A DNA stretch of 53,934 nt from assembly GCA_937872085.1 (NCBI GenBank), contig CALMQK010000363.1, positions 1-53,934 on the forward strand, written 5' to 3'. The notes under the pieces were generated by a model, which was given only the letters and a program-made list of their open reading frames with translations, did no database searches and was not told the origin of the DNA. How positions within the stretch are numbered: the stretch's first letter is position 1; every line of letters begins with the position of its first letter. Of the stretch, positions 24,116-32,378 are shown piece after piece. Source of the stretch: an uncultured euryarchaeote (GTDB lineage Archaea > Thermoplasmatota > Thermoplasmata > UBA10834). A program made the translations under genes and the position numbers.

Positions 24116-25159
24116 TCATCTGGTCACTGAGAGCGCCTTGACCTTGTCGAGGTTCTTCGGGTTCCTCTCGAAGTGCTCTCGGACGGGTTTCAAGATCGTG
24201 GCTAGGCATTCCGAGGCACCTTTCTTGAGGTCCTGAGGATGGAGCTTCCCGGCGGTGTAGGTCTCCTGCAGCTCATTGAAACTGCGGAAGTCGATCGGAC
24301 CACCGTACTTCTCCGGCCTGTCGATGTGGACGGAACCGAGCATCGGGAACACTATCAAACGCATTATGTCGATTACCGGATTTCCTTCAACCTCTGCAGG
24401 ACAGAATGCGTTCTTGACCTTCTTTGCGATTTCCTCGGGAGTGTCATGCATGAAGACTGCGCTACCGGGTGCGCTCTTGGACATCTTCGCGTCGACCGGG
24501 TCCATCCGTGCCCCGCCCTGCAAGCTCATCAGCAATGGTGTGTGCAGTGCGATCGGCTTCTTCCAACCGAGCTTCTCGGCGGCGTCCCTCGCGAGCATGT
24601 GCGCACGCCGCTGGTCCATTCCTGCGAGCGCGATGTCGACTCCAAGCTCAAAGATGTCTGCAGCTTGCATCGGCGGGTACATGACCTTGGACGCGTCGAT
24701 CTCGGCTTCGTCCTCCGTCCTCCCCATGATCGTCATCGCCCGCTTGATCCTCTGGAGTGAGCTGGCCTTGGCTATCCTGATGAACTTCTCCCAATAGCTT
24801 GCATGGCTGATCAGGTCGCTCGCCCAAACGAACTTGACTGAATCCTTCACGCCCGCCGCCAGGAAGCACTCCTTGAGGTACTCCCCGCAAGCCCTGATGT
24901 TCTCTAGCTTCCCTCCGAGCTTGTCGTTGATGAGGGCGTGCCAGTCTGCCAGGAATATCGTGACCTCGATACCTGCGTCCTGCAAGTCGATGATCTTGGC
25001 AGCGGTTATCAGTTGACCGGCATGAACGAACCCGCTCGGCTCGTAGCCGATGTACGCAGTCGGTTTGGGATTGCTCTCGAGGAGACTCTTCAACTCCTCG
25101 GAAGTGACGATCTCAAGCGAGTTCCTGGCGATGAGTTCGAGCTTCTTGCCGGTGTCCAT
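24116..25159 (-). CDS. tyrS: Tyrosyl-tRNA synthetase
   Basis: A class Ic synthetase that charges tRNA-Tyr. The 347-residue form is the archaeal/eukaryotic type. The HIGH-like motif is PSGFVHAGQ (near residue 40), Tyr-binding residues are in YIGYEPSG, QMQAADIFELGVDIALAGMDQR-type residues occur in the middle, and the KMSKS loop is intact as DAKMSKSAPGS. The frame is open back to 25297; ATG 25159 is preferred because CCGGAG precedes it by 6 bases and homology begins at LELIARN. Confidence 0.96.
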   Translation of the reverse strand: MDTGKKLELIARNSLEIVTSEELKSLLESNPKPTAYIGYEPSGFVHAGQLITAAKIIDLQDAGIEVTIFLADWHALINDKLGGKLENIRACGEYLKECFLAAGVKDSVKFVWASDLISHASYWEKFIRIAKASSLQRIKRAMTIMGRTEDEAEIDASKVMYPPMQAADIFELGVDIALAGMDQRRAHMLARDAAEKLGWKKPIALHTPLLMSLQGGARMDPVDAKMSKSAPGSAVFMHDTPEEIAKKVKNAFCPAEVEGNPVIDIMRLIVFPMLGSVHIDRPEKYGGPIDFRSFNELQETYTAGKLHPQDLKKGASECLATILKPVREHFERNPKNLDKVKALSVTR

Positions 25160-25281
25160 CGATGTCTCCGGCACCATAAATGGATGCACACAAAAAAGCT
25201 TTGGGAAGGAGTTCGCGTGGAAAGCGTTAAAAACCACAGGCGCATTAGCATCGTCTCGCTCGAATCGAGGGGGAGTCGTCC

Positions 25282-25476
25282 ATGTCAGTATCCGCACTGC
25301 GCAACGGCAAGATGATTATCAAGGTCTCCGACGTCAAGGACTGTGTCGGAGAAGGCTGCAGGATCTCAGAGGAGTTCTACTACGAACTCGACAGAGAGGT
25401 CCGCGAGATGATAGAGATGGCCGCGAGGAGAGCAAAGAAGAACGGAAGGCGCACACTGAAGCCTTACGATCTGTGA
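25282..25476 (+). CDS. 64-residue histone-fold protein
   Basis: A very small protein with one histone-fold-like helix-strand-helix pattern: VSDVKDCVGEGCRISEEFYYELDREVREMIEMAA followed in the chain by RRAKKNGRRTLKPYDL. The ending NGRRTLKPYD is the classic histone/NF-YB type loop 2. It resembles DUF1931 and HMf-type folds but lacks the usual first helix. It could dimerise and bind DNA, or act as a subunit-like factor. GGGGGAG precedes ATG 25282. It is divergent from tyrS and precedes the RaSEA gene. Confidence 0.7.
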   Translation: MSVSALRNGKMIIKVSDVKDCVGEGCRISEEFYYELDREVREMIEMAARRAKKNGRRTLKPYDL

Positions 25477-25525
25477 GCCATCTTGAATCCGTTCATGCAC
25501 GATGATGCTTTTGGAAAGACCGCAC

Positions 25526-26542
25526 ATGTCAGAGAGAAGATCTAAAGGCGCCCGCAGGTCAGATGCGACTTCTCCAGTGGCTGCGTGGAAGGAGAAGGAG
25601 TACCTCAACGGGAAGACGGTGGATGCAGGCGTCGTAATTCTTCGCACGTCGGGGTGCAGCCATTTCCATCGGGACGGCTGCTCGATGTGCGGCTACAACG
25701 TCGAATCGAGCTGCGACGTCAAGCCTGAGGACGTGACGAAACAGTTCGCCACTGGAGTCCAGAAGCTAGGTCAAGTCGATTTCCTGAAGGTCTACACGTC
25801 TGGATCGTTCCTTGATGAGTCAGAAGTAGGAAAGGAGCAGAGGGAGACCATCCTGAAGCATTGCGAGGATGGAGGCACCAGGCTCCTGTTCGAGTCGCGC
25901 CCAGAGTACGTGACAGATGAGACTCTTGGAAGTGTCGTGAGCATTCACGATGACATCGAGATTGCTCTGGGCCTTGAGAGCTCCAACGACAACGTTCTCA
26001 GATACTCCATCAACAAGGGATTCACTTTCAAGGACTACGAGCGGGCGGCTGCAACGGCGCACTCGCACGGGGCCGATGTCAGAACCTATGTCCTCCTCAA
26101 ACCTCCATTCCTATCAGAGTCGGAAGCGATCGCGGACTCGATAACCACGATGCGCGCGGCGGCAAAGATGAGCGAGACCCTTTCCCTCAACCCGGTGAAC
26201 GTGCAGAAGGGGACCCTGGTCGAGAAGCTGTGGAAGGGTTGGGCTTACAGATCGCCCTGGCTCTGGAGCGTCCTCGAGGTCATCAAGGCCAGCGAGGGAT
26301 TGTCCGGAAAGATCGTATGCGATCCTACGGGCGGGGGAAAGGAAAGAGGCGCACACAACTGTGGCAAGTGCGATGACGTGATCATCGATTCCCTGAAGTC
26401 GTATTCAATCACCCAAGATGCGAGCAGGCTCGGATGGCCGGAGTGCGGTTGCTCGGAGATCTGGAGGAGCGTTCTTGAGCTCGAAGACTACGTGATGGGG
26501 AGCTGCGACCTCCAAAGGTTTTTCAGGAAGCAGAGAGCATAA
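25526..26542 (+). CDS. raSEA: Archaeosine biosynthesis radical SAM enzyme RaSEA
   Basis: RaSEA acts with ArcS to turn preQ0-lysine on position 15 of tRNA into archaeosine. The cluster-binding cysteines are in CSHFHRDGCSMCGY (C-x7-C-x2-C, the unusual spacing of this family), and the SAM-barrel shows KVYTSGSFLDE, LLFESRPEYV and LGLESSND. A C-terminal Cys cluster (CGKCDD, CGCSE) is present. Length is 338 residues from ATG 25526, or 346 from 25502. No ArcS or TGT gene is in the window. It is followed by a small conserved gene after 18 bases. Confidence 0.88.
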   Translation: MSERRSKGARRSDATSPVAAWKEKEYLNGKTVDAGVVILRTSGCSHFHRDGCSMCGYNVESSCDVKPEDVTKQFATGVQKLGQVDFLKVYTSGSFLDESEVGKEQRETILKHCEDGGTRLLFESRPEYVTDETLGSVVSIHDDIEIALGLESSNDNVLRYSINKGFTFKDYERAAATAHSHGADVRTYVLLKPPFLSESEAIADSITTMRAAAKMSETLSLNPVNVQKGTLVEKLWKGWAYRSPWLWSVLEVIKASEGLSGKIVCDPTGGGKERGAHNCGKCDDVIIDSLKSYSITQDASRLGWPECGCSEIWRSVLELEDYVMGSCDLQRFFRKQRA

Positions 26543-26560
26543 CCGACCTGGGGATGTGCG

Positions 26561-26881
26561 ATGCAGGAATATGAGGTCAGAAGGGGTCAGGCGGAGAACG
26601 TTGCACCCGACAAGCTGAAGGCCGCGATGCAGGACATCTTCGGGAATGTCGAGGAGAAGGACGGGAGACTGGTCACGAACTTCGGGGCGCTGAAGCCGCT
26701 GGCTGCGTGGGCCTGCAAGAAGAACCTGTGCATAGACACGAAGATGGATCCCACGGTCCCGGACGATGTCGCGGGAAGCACGATCAAGGCGTTCAACACG
26801 TTTCTGGAGAGGGTGACTGGATACACGGCCAAGGAGCGAGGGAAGCGCGCCCAGAAAAAAGTGAAAGCGGGCAAGCTCTGA
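26561..26881 (+). CDS. Small conserved archaeal protein, possibly DUF5611
   Basis: A 106-residue protein with a compact alpha/beta N-terminal part (residues 1-90: YEVRRGQAENVAPDKLKAAM, RLVTNFGALKPLAAW) and a basic C-terminal tail rich in Lys. It contains two Cys (WACKKNLC). The layout recalls small archaeal proteins grouped as DUF5611, but this is recall, not a search. Function is unknown. It follows RaSEA by 18 bases and is probably cotranscribed with it. Confidence 0.7.
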   Translation: MQEYEVRRGQAENVAPDKLKAAMQDIFGNVEEKDGRLVTNFGALKPLAAWACKKNLCIDTKMDPTVPDDVAGSTIKAFNTFLERVTGYTAKERGKRAQKKVKAGKL

Positions 26882-26890
26882 GCGGTCACT

Positions 26891-26898
26891 TTTATATA
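26891..26898 (+). promoter_or_regulatory. TATA box of the S10/spc superoperon
   Basis: TTTATATA preceded by GGTCACT. The predicted start site, near 26919-26921, is about 190 nt before the L3 start codon. Confidence 0.65.
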
Positions 26899-26920
26899 CT
26901 ATTAGCTCATTCAGCGCGTT

Positions 26921-27110
26921 GCGATACCTGAGGCGGTATCGGCCAGACGCCATATGGGCAATGCCTAAAGAGCAACCCAACACTCGCGCTGAAAGATGTT
27001 TTCAGGCGCGAACGAGGCGTCACGGCCGAGGACAAAGGCCTCTCGGACGCTGTGCTCGAAACACTCGAGGACTTACAGCTAGGTCTATCGATTCGAGACG
27101 AGGGATAGCT
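26921..27110 (+). other. Long structured leader ahead of L3
   Basis: 190 nt between the predicted transcription start and ATG 27111. Visible hairpins are CGATACC/GGTATCG (26922-26928 with 26935-26941, right at the RNA 5' end), GCGC-TGAAA with TTTCA-G-GCGC (26986-26994 with 27000-27009), GGCC/GGCC (27024-27027 with 27037-27040) and GTG/CAC near 27052. No convincing gene is seen; the open frame from 26919 is Arg-rich and unlike any protein known to me. It may be an autoregulatory leader or a processed small RNA. Confidence 0.5.
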
Positions 27111-28115
27111 ATGCCAGCCACTAGACGTCCAAGAAAAGGCTCAATGGGCTACTCACCCAGGAAGAGAGCGAGCAGCATAACCGCTAGAATCCAGACGTGG
27201 CCCGAGGGCGGAGACGACGCAAAGCTCCAGGGCTTCGCTGGATACAAGGCAGGGATGACCCACGCATTCATCGTGGACTTCCGCGCGAAGAGCACGACCG
27301 CTGGACAGGAAGTCCGGATCCCGGTCACGGTGCTCGAGGTTCCGCCGATGAAAGTGTGCGCGGTGCGATTCTACCAGGAGACCGCCTACGGCAAGAAGGC
27401 CATCGGCGAGGTCTGGTCCAAGAGCATCGACAAGGAACTCGCAAGGAGACTGCCGATCCCGAAGGACTATGACGAGAAGGCGGGTTGGACAGAGGCAGAG
27501 AAGCTGGAGTATGACGACATCAGGGCTCTGCTCTACACCCAACCAGTGCTAGTGAGCGGCCTGCCGAAGAAGAAGCCCGAGCTGATGGAGATCAGGGTCG
27601 GAGGCAGCAAGATGGAGGACCGGCTGAACTACGCGAAGAGCGTCCTAGGGAAGTCGGTGACGATCAAGGATTTCACCAAGGAAGGCGAGATGGTCGATGT
27701 CTCGTCGATCACGAAGGGCAGAGGGTGGCAGGGTGTCACGAAGAGATGGGGCACGAAGCTGCTCATGCACAAGAACAGCAAGCACAGAAGGCTCATAGGT
27801 ACCTTGGGTACGAAGCGGCCGAACTACGTCAGGCACACAGTCCCCCAAGGCGGCCAGAGAGGGTTCCACCAGAGGACCGAACTCAACAAGCGAGTCCTGA
27901 AGATAGGTGACAACGGAGAAGACATCACCCCCAAGGGCGGGTTCATCAACTATGGCATCGTGAAGAACAGCTACGTCTTGGTGCACGGTTCCGTGCCGGG
28001 CTCGTCGAAGAGGATCGTGAGGCTGAGGGAACCGGTGAGGCTAACGGGCGTCTTGAAACTCGCGGAGCCGCCGCAGATTACATTCATATCGCTCGAATCG
28101 AAGCAGGGGGTGTGA
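27111..28115 (+). CDS. rpl3: 50S ribosomal protein L3
   Basis: A large-subunit protein near the peptidyl transferase centre; 334 residues. The family start is PRKGSMGYSPRKRAS, with GYKAGMTH and the long loop motifs GKGRGWQGVTKRWG and HKNSKHRRLIGTLG that reach into the ribosome core. ATG 27111 follows GAGGGATAGCT. The open frame extends to 26919 but that part lies in the leader. First gene of the superoperon; its stop is 5 bases before L4. Confidence 0.97.
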   Translation: MPATRRPRKGSMGYSPRKRASSITARIQTWPEGGDDAKLQGFAGYKAGMTHAFIVDFRAKSTTAGQEVRIPVTVLEVPPMKVCAVRFYQETAYGKKAIGEVWSKSIDKELARRLPIPKDYDEKAGWTEAEKLEYDDIRALLYTQPVLVSGLPKKKPELMEIRVGGSKMEDRLNYAKSVLGKSVTIKDFTKEGEMVDVSSITKGRGWQGVTKRWGTKLLMHKNSKHRRLIGTLGTKRPNYVRHTVPQGGQRGFHQRTELNKRVLKIGDNGEDITPKGGFINYGIVKNSYVLVHGSVPGSSKRIVRLREPVRLTGVLKLAEPPQITFISLESKQGV

Positions 28116-28120
28116 TTCGG

Positions 28121-28957
28121 ATGGCTGAGAAGAAAGCGAAGAAGGTAAAGGCCGAAGAGGCCAAGGAAGAGGCGAAGCCGAAACACATCCCAGGCAAGGT
28201 CAACGTATACGACCTCGAAGGAAAGGTCGCCGGGGAGCAGAACCTTCCAGAGGTCTTCAAGACCGATTTCAGGCCGGACGTGATCAGGAGGGCCGTTACT
28301 GCCATCGAGGCGAACAAGAGGCAGCCGTACGCTCCCTCGCCCACTGCAGGCATGAGGCACTCGGTCCAGACCTGGGGAAAAGGCAGAGGGGTTGCGAGAG
28401 TGCAGAGGCTGATGGACAGCTCACGCGCGGCGCAGTCTCCGAACAACGTCGGGGGAAGGCGTGCCCACCCGCCGAAGGTGGACAAGGACCTCGGCAAGAA
28501 GATCAACAAGCGCGAGATGTCGCTCGCCAAGCTTTCCGCGCTCAGCGCGACAAGCAAGCTTGACATGGTGAGATCACGCGGCCACAAGTTCGGTGAGGAG
28601 CTTACCGTGCCCGTTGTGGTCAAGGACGAATTCGAATCCATCAAGACGACGAAGCGGGCCATCGAAGCGCTGGCATCCATCGGCGTCTACGACGACATCC
28701 AGAGAGCACTCGACGGCAAGAATGTCAGGGCGGGCAGGGGCAAGATGAGAGGCCGCAGGTACAGGATCCCCAAGAGCCTGCTGGTGGTGGTTTCCAAGGA
28801 TTGCCCAGGCATGAAGAGCGTTCAGAACCTGCCTGGCGTGGACGTGGCGACGCCGAATGCGGTCAACGCTTCGTTGCTCGCTCCAGGCGGAGACCCGGGC
28901 AGGCTCGTGCTGATCTCCGAGTCCGCATTCCAGTTGATAGGAGCGTGGAGCCGATGA
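28121..28957 (+). CDS. rpl4: 50S ribosomal protein L4 (L4e)
   Basis: A 278-residue L4 lining the exit tunnel, with QPYAPSPTAGMRHS and the tunnel loop GRGVARVQRL, then GGRRAHPPK. The first 24 residues (AEKKAKKVKAEEAKEEAK) are an extra charged segment compared with common archaeal L4. GGGGGTG before ATG 28121 favours this start over GTG 28112. Overlaps L23 by ATGA. In bacteria L4 represses its own operon; no archaeal counterpart can be shown from this sequence. Confidence 0.96.
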   Translation: MAEKKAKKVKAEEAKEEAKPKHIPGKVNVYDLEGKVAGEQNLPEVFKTDFRPDVIRRAVTAIEANKRQPYAPSPTAGMRHSVQTWGKGRGVARVQRLMDSSRAAQSPNNVGGRRAHPPKVDKDLGKKINKREMSLAKLSALSATSKLDMVRSRGHKFGEELTVPVVVKDEFESIKTTKRAIEALASIGVYDDIQRALDGKNVRAGRGKMRGRRYRIPKSLLVVVSKDCPGMKSVQNLPGVDVATPNAVNASLLAPGGDPGRLVLISESAFQLIGAWSR

Positions 28958-29232
28958 GAAGGACGATCATTCTTCATCCGTACGTGACAGAGAAGACGAT
29001 GAACGCGATGTCCGGTACGCCTACCCAGGACCTGAAGGACGGCAACAGGCTGGAGTTCGTGGTCCGGATGGATTCGACGAAGCCCGTCATCAAGAAGGCG
29101 TTCGAGGCCAGGTTCGAGGCGAAGGTCGAGAAGATCAACATCAAGATAATGAAGGACGGGAAGCACGCGATCATCAAGCTCAAGCCGGGCTACTCAGCCG
29201 AGGACATCGGCATGAGGATCGGAATATTCTAG
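28954..29232 (+). CDS. rpl23: 50S ribosomal protein L23
   Basis: A 92-residue protein at the tunnel exit, a docking point for SRP and the translocon. It begins MRRTIILHPYVTEKT and ends with VEKINIKIMKDGKHAIIKLKPGYSAE-type residues followed by DIGMRIGIF. The ATG overlaps the L4 stop (ATGA), so the longer open frame from 28801 is not the gene. Confidence 0.95.
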   Translation: MRRTIILHPYVTEKTMNAMSGTPTQDLKDGNRLEFVVRMDSTKPVIKKAFEARFEAKVEKINIKIMKDGKHAIIKLKPGYSAEDIGMRIGIF

Positions 29233-29244
29233 GTGGGTGACCAA

Positions 29245-29943
29245 ATGGGAAAGAGACTCATAACTCAGAGAAGGGGACGGGGCTTCGGCAGGTACAGGTC
29301 TCCGAGACATCTCAGATTCACCGACGCGACGCATCCGCGCATCAAGCCCGGGAGCGGCACCGTGATGGGGTTGGTCCACGAAGCCGGCAGGATCGCCCCA
29401 CTCGCCAAGATCGAGTTCGGGAAGGTCAAGCAGTTCATGATCGCCCCCGACGGGCTGATGGTCGGCCAGCAGGTGACCTTCGGCGCGGGCGGGGAGATCG
29501 TCGCAGGGAACACGATGCCGGTCGGCACGATCCCAGAGGGAACGATCGTCTACAACATCGAATCACAGCCTGGAGATGGCGGGAAGTTCGCGAGGACCGC
29601 GGGCACGGCCGCGACGATCGTCAGCCACGCGAAGAGGACGACCCTCCTCATGCCCTCGGGCAAGTTCAAGGAGGTCGACAAGAAATGCCTCGCCACGGTA
29701 GGACTGGTCTCTGGCGGAGGGCACAAGGAGAAGCCGTTGGCGAAGTCGGGCAAGAAGTTCCATGCGTACCACGGCAAGGCGAAGGCCTACTTCAAGGTCA
29801 AAGGCGTTGCGATGAACCCGGTCAACCACCCGCATGGTGGCGGTGGTCACCCCCACGTTGGTACCCAATCCAGCGTTGGCAGGAACACGCCCCCCGGAAG
29901 AAAGGTAGGTAGGCTGGCTCCACAAAGGAAGAAGAAGGTGTGA
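29245..29943 (+). CDS. rpl2: 50S ribosomal protein L2
   Basis: A 232-residue core large-subunit protein important for subunit joining and the peptidyl transferase centre. It starts MGKRLITQRRGRG and ends with the universal MNPVNHPHGGGGHPH motif containing the conserved His, then GRKVGRLAPQRKKK. AGGTGGGTGACC precedes ATG 29245, which is chosen over the in-frame GTG 29233. Confidence 0.97.
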   Translation: MGKRLITQRRGRGFGRYRSPRHLRFTDATHPRIKPGSGTVMGLVHEAGRIAPLAKIEFGKVKQFMIAPDGLMVGQQVTFGAGGEIVAGNTMPVGTIPEGTIVYNIESQPGDGGKFARTAGTAATIVSHAKRTTLLMPSGKFKEVDKKCLATVGLVSGGGHKEKPLAKSGKKFHAYHGKAKAYFKVKGVAMNPVNHPHGGGGHPHVGTQSSVGRNTPPGRKVGRLAPQRKKKV

Positions 29944-29946
29944 TGA

Positions 29947-30585
29947 ATGGCCGACGAGAAGAAGAAGGAAGAGAAGCCGGCGAAGGCAGCAGCAAAGGCT
30001 CCAGCGGCTGAGAAAGGCGCGGTGAAGGTCCTGGGCGCCCCAAAGGGTGCAGCGGCACCTGCCGCACCGGCAGCGCCAGCAGCGGCTCCAGGAGTCGCAC
30101 CGGCCCCCGAGAAGAAGATCAAGCCCTCGGCCAGGCACATGGGTTCCGCGAAGTCCGCGAGAAGGAAGCTGAGGAAGAAGAAGAGCCAGATCCAGGCCCG
30201 GAGGAAGAAGGAGTTCACGTACAGAGGCCACTCGATGGAGGAGCTCCTCAAGCTGCCGTTCGCAGACATAATCGAGCTGCTCCCTGCAAGGGCCCGCAGG
30301 ACCTACATCCGCGGACTGAACATCGAGCAGGAAGCGTTCGTGAAGAGGCTGAGAAGGTCCGAAGGACGGCCCGTGAGGACCCACAGACGGGAGATACCGG
30401 TCCTGCCAGAGTTCGTGGGGAAGACGGTTCACATTTACAACGGCAAGGCGTTCCAGCCGATCGACATCAAGCCGGAGATGATAGGCCATGCGCTTGGCGA
30501 GTTCGCGATGACCAGGAAGTCCGTGAAGCACTCCGGCCTGGGAGTCGGTGCGACAAGGTCGTCCAAGTTCATGCCGCTCAAGTGA
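29947..30585 (+). CDS. rps19: 30S ribosomal protein S19 with long N-terminal extension
   Basis: S19 sits in the head of the small subunit. Residues about 80-212 are a normal archaeal S19 (FTYRGHSMEELLKLPF, RARRTYIRGL, RTHRREIPVLPEFVGKTVHIYNG-type residues, GEFAMTRKSVKHSGLGVG). Residues 1-78 are extra: a Lys/Glu start, then Ala/Pro-rich low complexity (AAPAAPAAPAAAPG), then a basic patch (RRKLRKKKSQIQARRKK). Typical archaeal S19 has about 130-150 residues. The start is fixed by the L2 stop 3 bases upstream. Confidence 0.95.
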   Translation: MADEKKKEEKPAKAAAKAPAAEKGAVKVLGAPKGAAAPAAPAAPAAAPGVAPAPEKKIKPSARHMGSAKSARRKLRKKKSQIQARRKKEFTYRGHSMEELLKLPFADIIELLPARARRTYIRGLNIEQEAFVKRLRRSEGRPVRTHRREIPVLPEFVGKTVHIYNGKAFQPIDIKPEMIGHALGEFAMTRKSVKHSGLGVGATRSSKFMPLK

Positions 30586-30600
30586 GGAGGGTGAAAAATC

Positions 30601-31053
30601 ATGAGAGGATATTCACAGACGTCGGACCCGGAAACGACCTCCAGGGCTCTGGGCATGGAGCTCGGAGTCTCACCGAAGCACTGCCGAGAGGTCTGCAAGG
30701 AGCTGAAGGGCATGAAGGTCGAGGACGCCAAGAAGTACCTCCAGGGGGTCATAGAGCTGAAGATCCCGGTGCCCTTCACGAGGTTCAAGATGTACCTCAA
30801 CCCGAAGCGGAAGGTCGGCCCTGCCCGGTTCCCGAAGAATGCGGCGAAGGCCATCCTGAAGGTGCTCGAGAGCGCACAGTCGAACGCGGAGTACAAGGGA
30901 CTCGAGGCCGACAACATGAGGGTAAGGCTGGCGGCCGCGTCCAGAGGAAGGATCCAGAAATCCATGATGCCGAGGGCCCAGGGCAGGAGCACCCCTTGGA
31001 ACGATCAGACGACCAACATAGAGATCGTGCTTGAGGAGGTCGAGGCGTCCTAG
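30601..31053 (+). CDS. rpl22: 50S ribosomal protein L22
   Basis: A 150-residue protein that lines the exit tunnel. Landmarks are VSPKHCREVCKELKGM, KYLQGVIELKIPVPF, the GPARFPKNAAKAIL segment and the C-terminal hairpin (AAASRGRIQKSMMPRAQGR). GAGGAGGGTG precedes ATG 30601. It belongs to the S10 operon between S19 and S3. Confidence 0.95.
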   Translation: MRGYSQTSDPETTSRALGMELGVSPKHCREVCKELKGMKVEDAKKYLQGVIELKIPVPFTRFKMYLNPKRKVGPARFPKNAAKAILKVLESAQSNAEYKGLEADNMRVRLAAASRGRIQKSMMPRAQGRSTPWNDQTTNIEIVLEEVEAS

Positions 31054-31078
31054 GACGGCCCTCGAAGGAGTGATCATA

Positions 31079-32050
31079 ATGGCAAGTGAGAGGAAGTTTG
31101 TCACTGAGAACATTCGGCGCGTCCTGCTCAAGGAGTACCTGATGAAAAGGGTTGGCAGAGCCGGGTTCGGAGGGCTGGACGTGCAGAGGACGCCCATGGG
31201 CACGAGGGTCACGCTCATAACCGAGAGGCCGGGTCTGGTCATAGGCAGGAGGGGCGAGAACATCAAGAGCCTAACGCAGGCGATCGAGCATGATTTCAAC
31301 TTCAACAACCCGCAGATCGAGGTCCAGGAAGTCGATAACCCGAACCTGAACGCGCAGATCATGGCGGAGAAGCTCGCGAACGCACTCGAGCGGGGTTGGC
31401 ACTTCAGACGTGCGGGCCACTCGACGGTGCGAAGGATCATGGAGAATGGAGCGAGGGGATGCCAGGTCATAATCTCCGGCAAGCTCACCGGCCAGAGGCA
31501 CAGGACCGAGAAGTTCAAGGATGGACACATAAAGTACTGCGGCCAGGCCAAGCTGAATTTCATGCGCCAAGGTTTCGCGGCGGCCAAACTGAAACCTGGG
31601 GTAATCGGAGTCACGGTCCAGATCATGGACCCGAACGCGAAGCTCCCAGACGAGATAACGATCTTTCCGCCTGCACCCGCCCCCGAAGCACAAGTCGCCA
31701 CCCCAGAAGTGGCCGCTGCTGCGAAGGCCGATGAGAAGAAGGCGGAGGAAGCGGTCGCGGAACTGAAGAGGACCATCGAAGGAGAAAGTTCCGCCAAGCC
31801 GAAGCGTGTGAGGAAGAAGAAGGAGGAGGGCGAGCCCCAAGCCCCGATTGTTCCTGGCGAGGAAGAGAAGAAGATCGTCAGGAAGGCCAGGAAGAAGAAG
31901 GAAATCGCGCCGCCAGCTGCGGGAGAGGCCATCGTTGCAGTGACGCCTCCGGTCCAGGCGATAGTGGTGACAGAGCAGCCCAAACCGCCCGCGGAGACCC
32001 CCGAGAAGAAGGTGGAACAGGCTGAAGAGAAGAAGAAGGAGGCGCAGTAG
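31079..32050 (+). CDS. rps3: 30S ribosomal protein S3 with long C-terminal tail
   Basis: S3 binds mRNA at the entry channel. Residues 1-205 hold the KH type 2 domain (GLVIGRRGENIKSLTQ, with the GRRG loop) and the C-terminal S3 domain (GWHFRRAGHSTVRRIMENGA, QVIISGKLTGQRHRTEKF). Residues 210-323 are an extra tail of Ala, Pro, Glu and Lys, including runs like RKARKKKE. Most archaeal S3 proteins end near 210-260. AAGGAGTGATCATA precedes ATG 31079, so the in-frame GTG 31031 is not used. Confidence 0.95.
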   Translation: MASERKFVTENIRRVLLKEYLMKRVGRAGFGGLDVQRTPMGTRVTLITERPGLVIGRRGENIKSLTQAIEHDFNFNNPQIEVQEVDNPNLNAQIMAEKLANALERGWHFRRAGHSTVRRIMENGARGCQVIISGKLTGQRHRTEKFKDGHIKYCGQAKLNFMRQGFAAAKLKPGVIGVTVQIMDPNAKLPDEITIFPPAPAPEAQVATPEVAAAAKADEKKAEEAVAELKRTIEGESSAKPKRVRKKKEEGEPQAPIVPGEEEKKIVRKARKKKEIAPPAAGEAIVAVTPPVQAIVVTEQPKPPAETPEKKVEQAEEKKKEAQ

Positions 32051-32051
32051 A

Positions 32052-32378
32052 ATGGTTCTTCTCAAGTCCAAGGAGATCAGGGCGATGAGGCCCGACGACC
32101 TCATGGCCAAGTTCAAGGAGATCAACGACGAGCTGATGCACGAGAGAGGCGTGGCGGCGATGGGCGGCGCACCCGCGAGCCCAGGCAGGCTCCGCGCTCT
32201 CCGCACGGAGGTCGCGAGGATACACACGATCATGCGGGAAATAGAGCTGGCCAAAGCAGTGAAGGCCGGCCCGAGACCCGCGATGGAAGCGAAGGCAAAG
32301 GCGGAACCGAAGAAGACCCCGATGCCGAAGACGAAGAAACCGGTGGCCAAGAGGCCGACGAAGGAGGAGAAGAAGTAA
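32052..32378 (+). CDS. rpl29: 50S ribosomal protein L29 with basic C-terminal tail
   Basis: A two-helix protein near the tunnel exit. Residues 1-68 are the family domain (LKSKEIRAMRPDDLMAKF, RTEVARIHTIMRE). Residues 70-108 add a Pro/Lys/Ala tail absent in common L29 of about 65-70 residues. It starts one base after S3, and its TAA stop shares an A with the aIF1 ATG. Confidence 0.93.
   Translation: MVLLKSKEIRAMRPDDLMAKFKEINDELMHERGVAAMGGAPASPGRLRALRTEVARIHTIMREIELAKAVKAGPRPAMEAKAKAEPKKTPMPKTKKPVAKRPTKEEKK

Noticed and set aside
27024..27080. An H/ACA guide RNA at the end of the L3 leader
   Set aside because: A stem followed by ACA is visible, but the pocket, kink-turn and a target sequence could not be shown by eye. 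It is kept only as one explanation of the leader.
26919..27110. N-terminal extension of L3 or a separate small gene
   Set aside because: The translation is Arg-rich with no match to L3, and the stretch lies in a structured leader. The L3 family start coincides with ATG 27111.
31271..32350. A 359-codon minus-strand frame across S3 and L29
   Set aside because: It is a Leu-rich shadow of the Glu/Lys-rich tails on the plus strand and has no recognisable domain.
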